Below, in pieces: positions 33,501-41,652 of a DNA stretch of 64,000 nt; the first letter of the stretch is position 1; each line of letters begins with the position of its first letter. Both the position numbers and the translations under genes were made by a program. A model generated the notes under the pieces. That model was not told the DNA's origin. It did no database searches and saw only the letters and a list, made by a program, of their open reading frames with translations. This DNA is from Thermophagus sp052400625 (GTDB lineage: Bacteria > Bacteroidota > Bacteroidia > Bacteroidales > Marinilabiliaceae), in NCBI GenBank assembly GCA_052400625.1, contig JBQTGH010000007.1. One strand, written 5' to 3'.

Positions 33501-35064
33501 CCATGATATTTATTCCATCGAAGATCTGGCCCAGTTGATTTTCGATTTGAAAAATGCCAATCCAAAAGCTAAAGTCAGCGTCAAGCTGGTGTCTGAAACC
33601 GGAGTGGGTACAGTCGCCGCAGGGGTGGCAAAGGCGCATGCCGATCTGATTGTTATCAGTGGTACCGAAGGCGGAACAGGTGCCAGTCCTACCAGTTCCA
33701 TTAAATATGCCGGACTGCCCGTCGAACTGGGGTTGGCCGAAACGCAGCAAACACTCGTCCTTAACAATTTGAGGGGGAGGGTAAAACTGCAAACCGACGG
33801 ACAATTAAAAACCGGTTATGATGTCGTAAAAATGGCACTGTTGGGTGCCGAAGAATTTGGATTCGCCACTTCAAGCCTTATCGTGCTTGGATGCGTGATG
33901 ATGCGTAAATGTCATCTAAACACTTGTCCCGCAGGGATCGCTACACAGGATGAAGGTCTGAGGAAACGGTTTATTGGAAAGTACAAAAACCTTATCAATT
34001 TCTTTACTTTCATTGCCTCTGAGGTAAGAGAGATATTGGCCGAAATGGGGTATCAATCACTCGATGAAATCATTGGTCGTAGTGATCTCCTTGAGCAAGA
34101 TCCGGAAGTGAATAGCTGGAAAACCGCCGGCGTAGATTTGTCTTCTTTGTTACATTTTCCGGAAGAAGGACATAAATATCCGTTGCATCAAACCATGGAA
34201 CAAGACCACAAGATTGATGATGTGCTTGATCGAAAATTGATCCAGGAGGCGCGACCGGCTTTGCAAAATGGTTCCAGAGTATGGATGGCTTATCCCATCA
34301 ACAATGTGGACAGGGCCGTGGGCGCCATGCTGTCCGGAGAAGTATCCAAAAGCTATGGAGAAGAAGGTTTGCCCAAAAATACCATTAATTGTTCTTTTAC
34401 GGGGTCTGCAGGACAGAGCTTTGGGGCATTTCTGGTCAATGGGGTCAGCCTCCGACTGGAGGGCGATGCTAACGATTATCTGGGAAAAGGTCTTTCAGGG
34501 GGTAAAATTGTGGTAGTGCCACCTACCGGACATAAATTTAAGCCGGAAGAGAATATTATTATCGGAAATACGGTGCTCTATGGGGCTACCAGTGGTCATC
34601 TATATGTGCGAGGAATGGCCGGCGAACGTTTTGCCGTGCGTAATTCCGGGGCCAATGCCGTTGTTGAGGGAACCGGTGACCACTGTTGCGAATATATGAC
34701 CGGAGGGCGTGTCGTGGTGATTGGCCCCACCGGACGTAATTTTGCCGCAGGGATGAGTGGCGGCATCGCTTATGTGCTGGATGAGAAGGGAGATTTCGAC
34801 TTTTACTGTAACAAAGGACTGGTCGATTTGATGCCTGTGCAAGACTTTGATGATGTGCAGGAACTGCAATTCCTGCTCCACAAACATTTGCTGCATACCA
34901 ATAGTTCCAAAGCCAGAAAAGTTCTGGTCAACTGGGAGAAATACCTCCCTCGCTTTGTGAAAGTGATTCCTTTTGAGTACAAAAAAGTTATGGAACAAAA
35001 GAAATTGGAAGAACTTGAGAAAAAATTGAGGGAGACCGAAGATGCACCCCATCTGAGAGAATAA
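30541..35064 (+). CDS. gltB: Glutamate synthase large subunit
   Basis: A 1507-residue enzyme making two glutamates from glutamine and 2-oxoglutarate with electrons from GltD. The N-terminal Ntn amidotransferase domain has its nucleophile at C21 (HDNCGIGFVAH), exposed after removal of a 20-residue propeptide. The central domain is followed by the FMN-binding synthase domain, with the 3Fe-4S cysteines spaced C-x5-C-x4-C in CVMMRKCHLNTCPAG. The C-terminal GXGXG beta-helix spans about 1260-1450. gltD follows after 74 bp. It supplies the glutamate used by the arginine and proline genes of this window. Confidence 0.97.
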   Translation: MQQRFPKVQGLYDPANEHDNCGIGFVAHIKGKPSNEIVHKGLEVLVNMTHRGAESADNKSGDGAGILMQVPHEFFKTLDFDLPAQGSYGTGLIFLPSDPESAKACLDVMNQNIIDEGLTLIGYRDVPVDAGAIGEIAKASEPLIRQVFVTGNFGEQDALERKLFLLRKVTENAVRNSNIKDKDCFYIVSLSSKVFIYKGMLTPAQLGEYFLDLQDPRMASAIALVHSRFSTNTFPTWDLAQPFRILAHNGEINTIKGNRLWMQAREGLLESDMFGDDLKKLFPIIEKGKSDSASLDNVLEFLFLAGRSLPHALTMLIPESWNDKNPIPPSLKAYYEYHSTIMEPWDGPASIVFSDGRYIGGTLDRNGLRPSRYVITDDDLIVMGSEVGVQTFPAEKIVAKGRLRPGKLLLVDTRLGIIIPDEEIKAQLSHRHPYENWLKENRISLKDIEVRQRVPSHLGEKYDLYLKAFGYNKEDIEKIITPMAQNGVEPLGSMGNDAPMAIFSDKPQRLFNYFRQHFAQVTNPPIDPIREGLVMALTNYIGSVSKNLLIENPGHCRSIKFASPIITNTDLGKIKDYRREEFTHVTIPMVFRASEGGKGLEKALDQICAQAEKAVDEGNNYIILSDREVSIENAAIPSLLATAAVHHHLIKAKKRMQVGLILETGEAREVMHFALLLGYGASVINPYVCFATINDLVEQGKIKETYGEAREKYIKAVNKGLLKVLSKMGISTLRSYHGAQIFEAIGISQEVIDKCFTGTASKIGGIGFDEIAKEALAFHQKAFDELLPKGPYDTAGVYAYRKNGEKHAWNPETIGLLQWATAQNDYEKYKQYSRQVEKDNKKPLFLRGFLKFKTAANPISIDEVEPVESIMKRFVTGAMSYGSISKEAHEALAMAMNQIGGRSNTGEGGEDATRFKSSARSAIKQVASGRFGVTNNYLVNADELQIKIAQGAKPGEGGQLPGYKVDKVIAKLRHSTPGITLISPPPHHDIYSIEDLAQLIFDLKNANPKAKVSVKLVSETGVGTVAAGVAKAHADLIVISGTEGGTGASPTSSIKYAGLPVELGLAETQQTLVLNNLRGRVKLQTDGQLKTGYDVVKMALLGAEEFGFATSSLIVLGCVMMRKCHLNTCPAGIATQDEGLRKRFIGKYKNLINFFTFIASEVREILAEMGYQSLDEIIGRSDLLEQDPEVNSWKTAGVDLSSLLHFPEEGHKYPLHQTMEQDHKIDDVLDRKLIQEARPALQNGSRVWMAYPINNVDRAVGAMLSGEVSKSYGEEGLPKNTINCSFTGSAGQSFGAFLVNGVSLRLEGDANDYLGKGLSGGKIVVVPPTGHKFKPEENIIIGNTVLYGATSGHLYVRGMAGERFAVRNSGANAVVEGTGDHCCEYMTGGRVVVIGPTGRNFAAGMSGGIAYVLDEKGDFDFYCNKGLVDLMPVQDFDDVQELQFLLHKHLLHTNSSKARKVLVNWEKYLPRFVKVIPFEYKKVMEQKKLEELEKKLRETEDAPHLRE

Positions 35065-35138
35065 CCGAATTATGAATTTTAATCTTTCTTTGATCGGCAA
35101 CACCGTCAGTAGAAAGATATGATAAAGATATATTAGCT

Positions 35139-36560
35139 ATGGGAAATCCAAGAGGTTTTATAGAAGTTCAACGAAAAGTGAGCGGACATCGTCCGGTGGA
35201 GGAGCGAGTGGATGATTTTGGAGAAGTGGAACAGACGTTAAATGATGAAGATCGCCGTTTACAAGCTTCTCGATGTATGGATTGCGGAATCCCCTTTTGC
35301 CATTGGGCATGTCCGGTGGGAAGCAAAATTCCCGAATGGCAGGATGCGCTTTATCGGGGCGACTACAAACTGGCCAGTGAAATATTACACTCTACTAACA
35401 GCTTTCCGGAATTCACCGGACGGGTTTGTCCCGCTCCCTGCGAAAAATCCTGTGTGTTGGCCATCCATGATGAGTCGGTAACCATCCGGGAAAATGAAGC
35501 TTCTACTGTCGAAAAAGCATTTAAACTTGGGTTGATTCAGCCACGACCCCCAAAGAAAAGAACCGGTAAAAGAGTGGCTGTCATCGGCTCAGGACCTTCG
35601 GGCTTGTCTGTCGCCGACCAATTAAATCAAAGAGGACATAATGTTACCGTCTTTGAAAGAGATGATGCCGTAGGAGGCCTGTTACGATACGGAATACCCG
35701 ATTTTAAACTCAACAAAAAGGTTATCGACCGACGAATTCGGATTTTTAAAGCCGAAGGCATCGAATTTAGAACCAACACCTGCGTCGGTGAGGATATTAA
35801 GGGAACAGAGCTTTTGAAGGAATTTGATGCCGTAGTTCTGGCCATCGGTGCTATGCAACCGCGTGATCTGAATGTGGAAGGACGAGATCTTAAAGGGGTT
35901 TATTTTGCCATGGAGTATCTCAAACAGCAAAATAAAGTTAATCGAGGCGTAACTTTCTCTCCCGAAGAGCGAATCAATGCCAAGGGGAAGAAAGTTATTG
36001 TGATCGGTGGCGGTGATACTGGTAGTGATTGTGTGGGGACGGCCAACCGGCAAAAAGCGGCCAAGGTCACGCAGATTGAGATCCTCCCCAAGCCTCCCGA
36101 ATCACGAACCGCTGATAATCCATGGCCATACTGGCCCAATGTCCTTAAAGTATCCACCTCACATCAAGAAGGGTGTGAACGGATGTGGAGCCTATCCACC
36201 CGCCGATTCATCGGTGAAAAAGGACATCTTAAAGCCATTGAAGTAGTTGAGGTGGAATGGACCAGAGATGACGGACGATGGGTGATGCATGAAAGGGAAG
36301 AGACGTTGCGAACCATCGAGGTCGATTTGGCTTTTCTTTCCATGGGATTTGTGCATCCCATACATAAAGGATTGGTCGAGGAACTGCAATTAGGGCTCGA
36401 TCAACGTGGGAATGTTAAAATTCTTGATAACTTTGCCACTACTCAGGATGGTGTCTTCGCCACCGGTGATGCCGCAAATGGTGCAAGCCTTGTTGTCACG
36501 GCAATCAGTAAAGGAAGAGATGCGGCACTTCATGTACATGAATATCTCTCCACAAAATAA
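35139..36560 (+). CDS. gltD: Glutamate synthase small subunit
   Basis: A 473-residue FAD/NAD(P)H oxidoreductase that passes electrons to GltB. The N-terminal domain holds cysteine clusters for two 4Fe-4S centres (CMDCGIPFCHWACP and CPAPCEKSC). FAD-binding VAVIGSGPSGLSVADQL and NAD(P)H-binding VIVIGGGDTGSDCVG follow. The C-terminal FAD motif TTQDGVFATGDAANG closes the fold. Length is normal. It is the second gene of a gltBD operon closed by a strong terminator at 36598-36627. Confidence 0.97.
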   Translation: MGNPRGFIEVQRKVSGHRPVEERVDDFGEVEQTLNDEDRRLQASRCMDCGIPFCHWACPVGSKIPEWQDALYRGDYKLASEILHSTNSFPEFTGRVCPAPCEKSCVLAIHDESVTIRENEASTVEKAFKLGLIQPRPPKKRTGKRVAVIGSGPSGLSVADQLNQRGHNVTVFERDDAVGGLLRYGIPDFKLNKKVIDRRIRIFKAEGIEFRTNTCVGEDIKGTELLKEFDAVVLAIGAMQPRDLNVEGRDLKGVYFAMEYLKQQNKVNRGVTFSPEERINAKGKKVIVIGGGDTGSDCVGTANRQKAAKVTQIEILPKPPESRTADNPWPYWPNVLKVSTSHQEGCERMWSLSTRRFIGEKGHLKAIEVVEVEWTRDDGRWVMHEREETLRTIEVDLAFLSMGFVHPIHKGLVEELQLGLDQRGNVKILDNFATTQDGVFATGDAANGASLVVTAISKGRDAALHVHEYLSTK

Positions 36561-36597
36561 TATGTTAGGAATTTATATTTAAGGTTAACTAGATATG

Positions 36598-36627
36598 GCC
36601 GGTTTGTTGATAAACCGGCTTTTTTTT
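36598..36627 (+). terminator. Intrinsic terminator after gltBD
   Basis: GCCGGTTT (36598-36605), a 6-nt loop and AAACCGGC (36612-36619), followed by eight T. Confidence 0.9.
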
Positions 36628-36851
36628 GCCCAAAAAAATGGTCCCGAAAGATGGCTTATAGGATAGAATATCAGGGGATAGTGAGTTCTTGAGAATGTCA
36701 ATCAATGTTTTTTTTAAATTTTTTGTACGTGTATTGGTTTGTTGGTTTGTCTTAGTCTTAAGGTAAATTTGAAAAATTGTTAATCGTTTGATAACAGAAA
36801 GCTGTTTGTTGAAAAACACTTTCTGATTTTTTAACTGATAGACCAGTGAAA

Positions 36852-37661
36852 ATGAAACAACTCATTTCGACCAAAGCAGAAATTCATCCTGATGCAAAAA
36901 TTGGGAATAATGTTACTGTTGAGGCTTTTGCCAAGATTGATAAAGATGTAGTCATTGAGGATGGAACCTGGATCGGGGCCAATGCAGTGATTTTCCCCGG
37001 GGCGCGTATTGGTAAGGATTGCAAGATTTTTCCGGGTGCTGTTATTTCTGCTCAACCTCAGGATCTTAAATTTAATGGTGAATATTCTACTGTAGAAATA
37101 GGAGATCGTACAACGGTTCGCGAATATGTTACCATAAACAGGGGAACTGCCGCCAGAGGCGTGACCAGTGTTGGCAATGACACCTTGTTGATGGCTTATT
37201 CCCATTTGGGCCATGACGTGAGCGTTGGTAATCATTGCGTGGTATCCAATAGTGTGCAGCTGGCAGGAGAAGTGGTGCTGGAAGATTGGGTGGTCATTGG
37301 CGGAATGAGTGCCGTCCACCAGTTTTGCCGGATCGGAGCCCATGCCATGGTGTCGGGAATGAGCGGTGTGCTCTCCGATGTGGCTCCGTTTACTAAAGTT
37401 TTTGGATTGCCTGTTGCATATATGGGAATCAACATTGTCGGACTGAAGCGTCGTGGCTTTTCTCGTCAACAAATCGACAATATCCATGAAATTTACAGAG
37501 CTATCTATCAGCAGGGACGTAACATCTCACAAGCGGTGGAATATATTCAGTCTTACCTGGATCCCACACCCGAAATGGGACAGATCATCTCTTTTATTAA
37601 GCAATCTAAGAGAGGAATTGTGAAAAGTTCCATTGGTCAAACAGCTTCTGTTGAATCTTAA
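36852..37661 (+). CDS. lpxA: UDP-N-acetylglucosamine O-acyltransferase LpxA
   Basis: A 269-residue left-handed beta-helix acyltransferase for the first step of lipid A synthesis. Hexapeptide repeats run through residues 8-190. SHLGHD holds the catalytic histidine, ISAQPQDLKFNGE is the acyl/UDP loop, and a C-terminal helical part follows (GLKRRGFSRQQIDNIHEIYRAIY). ATG 36852 is preferred to GTG 36846. Bacteroidetes usually carry lpxA next to lpxC-fabZ and lpxD; none of these is here, so this may be a separate copy. It ends 17 bp from the convergent hydF. Confidence 0.9.
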   Translation: MKQLISTKAEIHPDAKIGNNVTVEAFAKIDKDVVIEDGTWIGANAVIFPGARIGKDCKIFPGAVISAQPQDLKFNGEYSTVEIGDRTTVREYVTINRGTAARGVTSVGNDTLLMAYSHLGHDVSVGNHCVVSNSVQLAGEVVLEDWVVIGGMSAVHQFCRIGAHAMVSGMSGVLSDVAPFTKVFGLPVAYMGINIVGLKRRGFSRQQIDNIHEIYRAIYQQGRNISQAVEYIQSYLDPTPEMGQIISFIKQSKRGIVKSSIGQTASVES

Positions 37662-37678
37662 AACATCCTTCTACCATA

Positions 37679-38899
37679 TCATATTATTTCATTGTCCGGT
37701 GCTTGGTGCATGAGAGTGAAGGGGGCTACGGCCCTTTTATATATCCCATGCACCCAGGCAATGGCCATCCCGTAGTTGGTGACAGGAATGCCGGCTTTGA
37801 TGAACGGCTGAAGTCGATTGTGTAGTTGTCGTCGGGTGACCATACATCCGCCGCACTGGATGGCCAAAGCATAATCGGTAACATCTCTCTGTATATTGTC
37901 TAAACCTGCCACTACATCAAAAGTGAGATCCTTTCCCGTATGGTTTCTGATCCATCTGGGGATTTTTACCCGGCCGATATCATCGCAGGAAACATGATGG
38001 GAGCAGGTTTCCAGCATCAGAACCCGGTCTCCGTCTCTGAGCGCCGATATGGCAGGGGTCCCTTGTAAATAATACTCAAAATCTCCTTTTAACCGGGCCA
38101 GAAGAATACTGAAACTTGTCAGAGGAATTTCTGCCGGAATCGATGCATCCGCCTTTGGGAATACCTGTGAATCGGTTATGGCCAGTGCCGGCTTTAGCCC
38201 CGTCCGCAACAGAAACGCATCCACTTCCCTTTCTTTTAGTACGATACATACAGCATCATTGTCCAGAATGTCCCGGATGGTTTGCACCTGAGGCAATATC
38301 AGGCGTCCGGCAGGTGCTTCCAAATCGATGGGGGTGATGAGCAAAACAATGTCTCCGTGATGTATCAGGTCGCCAACTATCGTGGGCGATCTATATGCCG
38401 ACTCTGGAATTGACTGACGGATGGCTTCTACGACAGGTTCCATAGACTGATCGGGTGACAGCCGTAAAAAGTATTTGGCGCCTCCTTCCTTGTATTGTCT
38501 CTCTGTGTTTGTTTTTGCTTTGTGGAGGTCTTCTTTGTTGTGTATAACGAGGAATGGAATTTCTTTTTCTTTGAATTCACGGAGCAGAGACTCCTCAGGC
38601 AGGCCGTATTGGTTGTCGGTTATCACCAGGATGCCCAAATCGATAAGGGCAATGGATTGAAGCGTTTTGGATACGCGCTTCGATCCCAGCGAGCCTATGT
38701 CATCCACACCGGCCGTGTCAACCAGAACTACCGGGCCGAACCCCGTGATCTCAAAAGATTTTTTTACCGGATCGGTGGTGGTCCCGGCCGTGTCCGAGAC
38801 GATGGCAATGTCCTGACCCGAAAGCCGATTGATGATGGTGCTTTTCCCGTTGTTGCGTCGCCCGTAAATCCCTATATACGGTTGCCTGTCTCTGCTCAT
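37679..38899 (-). CDS. hydF: FeFe-hydrogenase maturation GTPase HydF
   Basis: A 406-residue scaffold GTPase on which the H-cluster diiron subunit is assembled before transfer to hydrogenase HydA. The N-terminal GTPase domain shows GRRNNGKST (P-loop), DTAGTTTDPV (switch), DTAGVDD and HNKEDL. The C-terminal cluster domain has the iron-sulfur ligands in CSHHVSCDDIG and CGGCM. The frame extends upstream to 39046, but ATG 38899 (MSRDRQPYIGIYGRRNNGKS) is the family start. hydE, hydG and a hydrogenase are not in the window. Confidence 0.96.
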   Translation of the reverse strand: MSRDRQPYIGIYGRRNNGKSTIINRLSGQDIAIVSDTAGTTTDPVKKSFEITGFGPVVLVDTAGVDDIGSLGSKRVSKTLQSIALIDLGILVITDNQYGLPEESLLREFKEKEIPFLVIHNKEDLHKAKTNTERQYKEGGAKYFLRLSPDQSMEPVVEAIRQSIPESAYRSPTIVGDLIHHGDIVLLITPIDLEAPAGRLILPQVQTIRDILDNDAVCIVLKEREVDAFLLRTGLKPALAITDSQVFPKADASIPAEIPLTSFSILLARLKGDFEYYLQGTPAISALRDGDRVLMLETCSHHVSCDDIGRVKIPRWIRNHTGKDLTFDVVAGLDNIQRDVTDYALAIQCGGCMVTRRQLHNRLQPFIKAGIPVTNYGMAIAWVHGIYKRAVAPFTLMHQAPDNEII

Positions 38900-39177
38900 T
38901 TTTTTCGGTAAAATAATTAAAAATACCACAGGATGGCAAATTCGTGTGCTTGGCATTTTTTTGCATTGCTTACGTGGGTGTCTTTTGAGTTGAGAATCTT
39001 GCATTAAGGTTCCGGCAGCGAGAGCCCCTGCGATAATGATTCCCACGAAAGATAAGAAGTGGTGTAACCTGCCATCGCTTTAATCGTAACATTCGCAGTA
39101 CCCGAGGTCGCCCTAACTGATTTTTTCTTTTACTCAGAATATCGTCGGGTAAACGACGGCATGGTGAATTTTTATTT

Positions 39178-40185
39178 ATGAATATCAAGATAGGTTTAAT
39201 TTTGTTGTGGGTATGTTGCTGGTTGTCAGTTAAGGGGCAGACCTACGAAGCATCTCCTTCCGATTTTTTCTTTTCCACATCCGCAGAGGATCGTGCTTTT
39301 ATGATGGCGCCTTCCCTGATCTCCACAGGCATGGATGAGGTTTATGCAACCCTGAGCCCTTCCGGGGATGAATTCTATTATTGTATTAAGAGTGGACCAC
39401 GCCAATCGGTGATTGTGGGGATTCGCTTTGAGGATGGTTTTTGGACTTTCCCCGAAGTGGCTCCATTTTCGGGAAAATATACCGATTTGAGCCCTTTTGT
39501 ATCACCCGACAACCGGTATTTGTATTTTGTGTCGGACCGGCCGGTAAATGATTCGGATGAGTTGCCGGACTTTAACATCTGGAGGTGCCCCCGGAATCCA
39601 GATGGAAGATGGGGTAACCCTGAACTAATAGCGTTTAGCTCAAATACCGGCAACGAGGTGTCTGTGTCGGTAGACATGGCAGGTAATATTTTTTTTAGCG
39701 CCGATTATGAGAAGCAAAGTCTTACGTTTGATCCTTCCGCCCTTGATATTTATTGGGTGGAAAAGGAGACCGATGGATCCTGGAGCGAGATCAGAAAATT
39801 AGGACCTTCGGTTAATACCGACGCTATTGAGCGAACTCCGGCCATTTCTCCGGATGGAAAAACATTGGTCTTTAGCTCCTCAAGAGAAGAGGAAAACAGC
39901 TCGGCAGACCTGTATGTCTCATTACTTCAAAATGGGGAGTGGAGACCCGCCCAAAAATTGAGTGAACAAATTAATTCCAGTGCCTACGAATGGTGTCCTG
40001 CCTTTTCGGGAAATGGACAATGGCTGTTTTTCGTTTCCAATTTGAAGCGAGAGATGCCGGCCGTAAGAGATTATTCTTCATTGAAAAAGTGGTTATTGGG
40101 AGAAGGAAACGGTTCTTTTGATATCTATTATGTTAAGGCATCTGCAATTCCACTTCAGGTAAATTATAATGTGTCGTTGGATTAA
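39178..40185 (+). CDS. Exported PD40 beta-propeller protein
   Basis: A 335-residue protein with an N-terminal signal peptide (about 1-21, hydrophobic, ending in VKGQ). It has repeated PD40/TolB-like motifs: LSPSGDEFYY, VSPDNRYLYFVSDRP, VDMAGNIFFSADY, ISPDGKTLVFSSSRE and FSGNGQWLFFVSN. These build a beta-propeller. Similar proteins in Bacteroidetes are periplasmic or attached to OmpA-type proteins; this one has no OmpA domain. It lies alone on the plus strand between hydF and aspA. Function unknown. Confidence 0.85.
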   Translation: MNIKIGLILLWVCCWLSVKGQTYEASPSDFFFSTSAEDRAFMMAPSLISTGMDEVYATLSPSGDEFYYCIKSGPRQSVIVGIRFEDGFWTFPEVAPFSGKYTDLSPFVSPDNRYLYFVSDRPVNDSDELPDFNIWRCPRNPDGRWGNPELIAFSSNTGNEVSVSVDMAGNIFFSADYEKQSLTFDPSALDIYWVEKETDGSWSEIRKLGPSVNTDAIERTPAISPDGKTLVFSSSREEENSSADLYVSLLQNGEWRPAQKLSEQINSSAYEWCPAFSGNGQWLFFVSNLKREMPAVRDYSSLKKWLLGEGNGSFDIYYVKASAIPLQVNYNVSLD

Positions 40186-40198
40186 CTGCTTATTCCTC

Positions 40199-41638
40199 TC
40201 AATCAATATTTTTCAGGCTGAATCCCAACGTTGTCAATGAGGAGGGGCTCAATATTTGTCGAAGATCTTCGGGCAATATGATTTTCAGTTTGTTATTGCT
40301 TTCAAAAACAGAACCGTTGGATTCTTTCATGTGTTGTGCCAGCAATGCTGCTTTTTGATGCCCTATATAAGGAACCAGAACTGTGGTGATGGAAGGATTT
40401 TTGAAGATCTCCTCTTTTTCTGGCCCGGAATCTACTGTTAGTCCTTGTAGCATTTTATCTCCCAAACGAATACATCCTGAATGTAACAACTGAAAGCTTT
40501 CCATAAAGGCAGCACCTATGGCCGGCAAGTAAGCATTGAGGTCCAGGCATCCCTGTGCCGATAAGGATGCGATCAGTTGATCGTTGGCGTAAACCTTGTG
40601 GCTGATTGAGATGATAAATTCCGGGATGACAGGGTTGACTTTGCCCGGCATTATTGAACTACCCATCTGTCTTTGGGGGAGATTAACCGACTGATGAATG
40701 TATAGATCGGAGCCCAATAGTCTGAGATCCCCGGCAATTTTTTCCAGGTTGACGGCCAGAGCTTTTAAAATGGCATGAGCTTCCACCAAATCGTCGTTGT
40801 TCATGGTGGCATCGGACCTGTTTTCTGCAACCGATAATGGCAAACCTGTGATTTCACGCAGCGCTACGGGAACCTGATGAATAAAGAAACGGGGAATACC
40901 CATGCCTGTTCCTGCCGCTCCACCACCGATGTTGATCTCTTTGAGACGCTCCCTGATGCGGGTAATGCGCCACCAGTCGCGCGATAATGCGTTGTTGTAA
41001 CTGCCGAAAAGGTGACCGTAGGTGGAGGGGACCGCCTGCTGCATTTGCGTATAGGCCTGGCGCATCTCAGTACCGTATCTCTTTTCCAGAGTCTCCATAA
41101 ACCCTCTGGCGGTATTAATGGCTTCGCTTAAGACCTCTGCCTGCCGGATTAAAGCAATATGCAGTGCCGTGGGGATCACATCATTGGTCGATTGGTAAAT
41201 GTTGGCATGATCCAGTGGGTCAATATGATGATATTCGCCTGTTTGGTGTCCTATCCGGAGCAAAGACCGGTTGGCAATTATTTCATTGACATTCATGTTG
41301 ATGCTGGTGCCCGCACCGCCCTGAATGGCCGGAACAATAAAATGATCGAAATGTTGGCCTTGAGATACTTCCTCAGCCGATGCTGCCAAAGCATCCAACA
41401 CGGTTTGCGACATCCAGTGATGCCCTTTGGGCGGGGCAAGACCTTTCTCTTGGGCTGTTGCGCGAAACTTTTGATAGGTGTTATAATAGGCCAGCTTGAC
41501 CTGACCTATGGCCTTATACCATTCTATGGGAAAGGGGCTGGTATTGTCAAAATTTTCTTTGGCTCGCAAAGAATGAATGCCGTAAAGATGATGGTCGGCA
41601 ATCTCTTTTTTTCCTATCAGGTCTTCTTCGGTGCGCAT
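40199..41638 (-). CDS. aspA: Aspartate ammonia-lyase
   Basis: A 479-residue aspartase/fumarase superfamily enzyme releasing ammonia from aspartate to give fumarate. Motifs: GGAGTSINMNVNEIIANR, the substrate loop STNDVIPTALHIA, and the signature GSSIMPGKVNPVIPE. The N-terminal DLIGKKEI and the general pattern favour AspA over fumarase, though fumarase C is close. It starts 14 bp after the sigma-54-type regulator and lies two genes from hydF. In other genomes aspA is known to sit with hydrogenase maturation genes, where an ammonia-supplying role has been suggested. Confidence 0.88.
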   Translation of the reverse strand: MRTEEDLIGKKEIADHHLYGIHSLRAKENFDNTSPFPIEWYKAIGQVKLAYYNTYQKFRATAQEKGLAPPKGHHWMSQTVLDALAASAEEVSQGQHFDHFIVPAIQGGAGTSINMNVNEIIANRSLLRIGHQTGEYHHIDPLDHANIYQSTNDVIPTALHIALIRQAEVLSEAINTARGFMETLEKRYGTEMRQAYTQMQQAVPSTYGHLFGSYNNALSRDWWRITRIRERLKEINIGGGAAGTGMGIPRFFIHQVPVALREITGLPLSVAENRSDATMNNDDLVEAHAILKALAVNLEKIAGDLRLLGSDLYIHQSVNLPQRQMGSSIMPGKVNPVIPEFIISISHKVYANDQLIASLSAQGCLDLNAYLPAIGAAFMESFQLLHSGCIRLGDKMLQGLTVDSGPEKEEIFKNPSITTVLVPYIGHQKAALLAQHMKESNGSVFESNNKLKIILPEDLRQILSPSSLTTLGFSLKNID

Positions 41639-41652
41639 CGGTTTAAGAGGTT

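Noticed and set aside
33076..33804. Long minus-strand frame (242 codons) inside gltB
   Set aside because: Antisense shadow of a well-conserved gene; its translation shows no domain and follows gltB codon structure.
38900..39188. N-terminal extension of hydF and overlapping 72-codon frame
   Set aside because: HydF homologues start at the GTPase domain (ATG 38899); the extension is basic and low in coding character.
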